DNA of 6,577 nucleotides from Pseudomonadota bacterium (lineage in GTDB: Bacteria > Pseudomonadota > Alphaproteobacteria > Rhizobiales > Xanthobacteraceae): contig JAEWHY010000486.1 of NCBI GenBank assembly GCA_023387555.1, positions 1 through 6,577 on the forward strand. The letters are read 5' to 3'. Each line of letters opens with the position of its first letter. Within the stretch, counting starts at the first letter, position 1. The notes under the pieces are model-generated. The model was not told the DNA's origin. It searched no databases and was given only the letters and a program-made list of their open reading frames with translations. Below, one piece after another: positions 5,741 to 6,577 of this stretch. Both the position numbers and the translations under genes were made by a program.

Positions 5741-5838
5741 GCGCGAAGAATATCAGCCGCCCCGATCCGTTCGATGGGCCGCCACAGGTATTTCAGTAGC
5801 GCCGACGAAATTCCTGGGGGTAATTCGGGGCCACCGGC

Positions 5839-6006
5839 CTACCCCGCGCGCCAAACCAGCCAAATTGCGGCGATCAGGGCGAGCGCTAGAAAGCCGGTCA
5901 GCATTTTCAGAAACATGATGACGGTGGCGAAGGTCATCACTTTCTTGTCGGCGGCGAGCCGCTCGGTCTCCTGCTCGCTTTGCCGAAACAGCGGGTCTTT
6001 ACCCAT
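5839..6006 (-). CDS. Small single-span inner-membrane protein
   Basis: I do not recognise this family. From ATG 6006 it encodes 55 residues: a charged, polar N-terminus (1-22, ending in K-K) and one hydrophobic segment of about 24 residues (28-51), then W-R-A-G. This predicts one membrane span; by the positive-inside rule both ends carry positive charge, so the orientation is unclear. The frame stays open upstream to a TTG at 6120, which would give 93 residues with an Arg- and Ala-rich extension, and includes an ATG at 6021. I chose 6006 because GGGTGA lies 5 bases upstream, while neither alternative has a ribosome binding site. It lies between the dehydrogenase (150 bp upstream) and the autotransporter (98 bp downstream), all on the same strand. 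No function can be inferred. Confidence 0.6.
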   Translation of the reverse strand: MGKDPLFRQSEQETERLAADKKVMTFATVIMFLKMLTGFLALALIAAIWLVWRAG

Positions 6007-6156
6007 TGCGATCACCCGCATCAGTCTGCGGCCCCAAGCTGGCCACGCAGCGGCCCGCAAACGACGATTCAGCCGGGATACAGGATCATTGACCGCCGCC
6101 CGCGAGGGGCACGATGACAAAGCGGAGCACGCGATTCAATCTCAATCGGAAAGGCT

Positions 6157-6577
6157 CTATGGCGTGATCGCCACCTTGAGCACGCCGTCGCGCTGATTGG
6201 CGAACAGATCGTAGGCCCTCTCGATGTCATCGAGCTTGAAGCGGTGCGTCACCAAAGCCCGCGCATCGAGGCGGCCATTGGCCACCACATCCATCAGGCG
6301 CCGCATGCGCTCCTTTCCGCCCGGACAGAGCGTCGTCCTGATCGTCAGGTCGCCGAGACCGGTCATGAACGCATCGAGCGGGACCTTGAGGTCAGCCGAA
6401 TAGACACCGAGCGACGACAGCGTACCGCCGGGCCGCAGAACCCGAAGCGCCGATTCGAAAGTCTGCTGGCGCCCCAGCGCCTCGATTGCGACGTCAACGC
6501 CCCGCCCGTCGGTCAAACGCATGATCTCCTCGACCGGATTGACCTTGGAGAAATCGACGACGTGGTCAGCCCCCAGC
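6157..6577 (-). CDS. Zinc-type alcohol dehydrogenase, C-terminal part (cut by window edge)
   Basis: The last 139 codons of a medium-chain dehydrogenase/reductase; the frame runs open through the right edge, so the ATG at 6522 is internal. The visible part starts in the Rossmann fold (L-G-A-D-H-V-V-D-F), continues through G-V-D-V-A-I-E-A-L-G and the R-P-G-G-T-L-S-S-L-G strand-turn, and ends in the C-terminal part of the catalytic domain (A-L-V-T-H-R-F ... I-E-R-A-Y-D-L). The block L-C-P-G-G followed by L-V-T-H resembles the tail of secondary alcohol dehydrogenases of the Clostridium beijerinckii/Thermoanaerobacter type (recalled comparison). It should oxidise an alcohol or reduce a carbonyl with NAD(P)H in the cytoplasm. 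Catalytic zinc ligands are in the missing N-terminal half, so substrate, cofactor preference and activity cannot be judged. No terminator is evident after the stop. Confidence 0.9.
   Translation of the reverse strand, partial: LGADHVVDFSKVNPVEEIMRLTDGRGVDVAIEALGRQQTFESALRVLRPGGTLSSLGVYSADLKVPLDAFMTGLGDLTIRTTLCPGGKERMRRLMDVVANGRLDARALVTHRFKLDDIERAYDLFANQRDGVLKVAITP

Noticed and set aside
6007..6156. Searched for a promoter or terminator between the dehydrogenase and the small membrane protein.
   Set aside because: No stem with a T-tract and no convincing -35/-10 pair was seen, so nothing is annotated beyond the ribosome-binding-like GGGTGA used to choose the 6006 start.

Overview
The window reads as chromosomal DNA of a GC-rich alphaproteobacterium, most likely of the Bradyrhizobium/Rhodopseudomonas/Nitrobacter group. 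That placement rests on protein style (catalase-peroxidase, alphaproteobacterial autotransporter barrel), high third-position GC and weak promoter consensus; it is inference, not a database match.

Layout. At the left edge (1-48, minus) are the first 16 codons of a protein with a twin-arginine export signal. Positions 49-471 are gene-poor. They hold one doubtful zinc-ribbon-like reading frame (187-531, plus) and a run of inverted repeats lying 3' of oxyR. Positions 472-3652 form the core of the window: a divergent oxyR (minus) and katG (plus) pair sharing a 115-bp intergenic region that contains a perfect 19-bp dyad and further nested inverted repeats. katG ends at a textbook intrinsic terminator (3693-3725). 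Converging on it from the right is a 663-residue classical autotransporter (3749-5740, minus) with an unusual, non-repetitive passenger. Further right are a 55-residue single-span membrane protein (5839-6006, minus) and the C-terminal 139 codons of a medium-chain zinc-type alcohol dehydrogenase (6157-6577, minus), cut by the window edge.

How the genes work together. OxyR has both redox cysteines (C200, C209) and should sense peroxide and switch on katG, whose catalase-peroxidase active site is complete. The dyad sits just upstream of the proposed katG -35 and overlaps the proposed oxyR -10, so one operator could activate katG and restrain oxyR. The oxyR start codon has no ribosome binding site and lies where transcription would be expected to begin, suggesting a leaderless mRNA. 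The autotransporter, the small membrane protein and the dehydrogenase show no evident link to the peroxide response. Their gaps (98 and 150 bp) do not demand an operon.

I found no mobile element, CRISPR array, tRNA or rRNA. The core is a well-known regulatory module. The least explained items are the autotransporter passenger, the hairpin-rich oxyR 3' flank and the oxyR-katG operator architecture.
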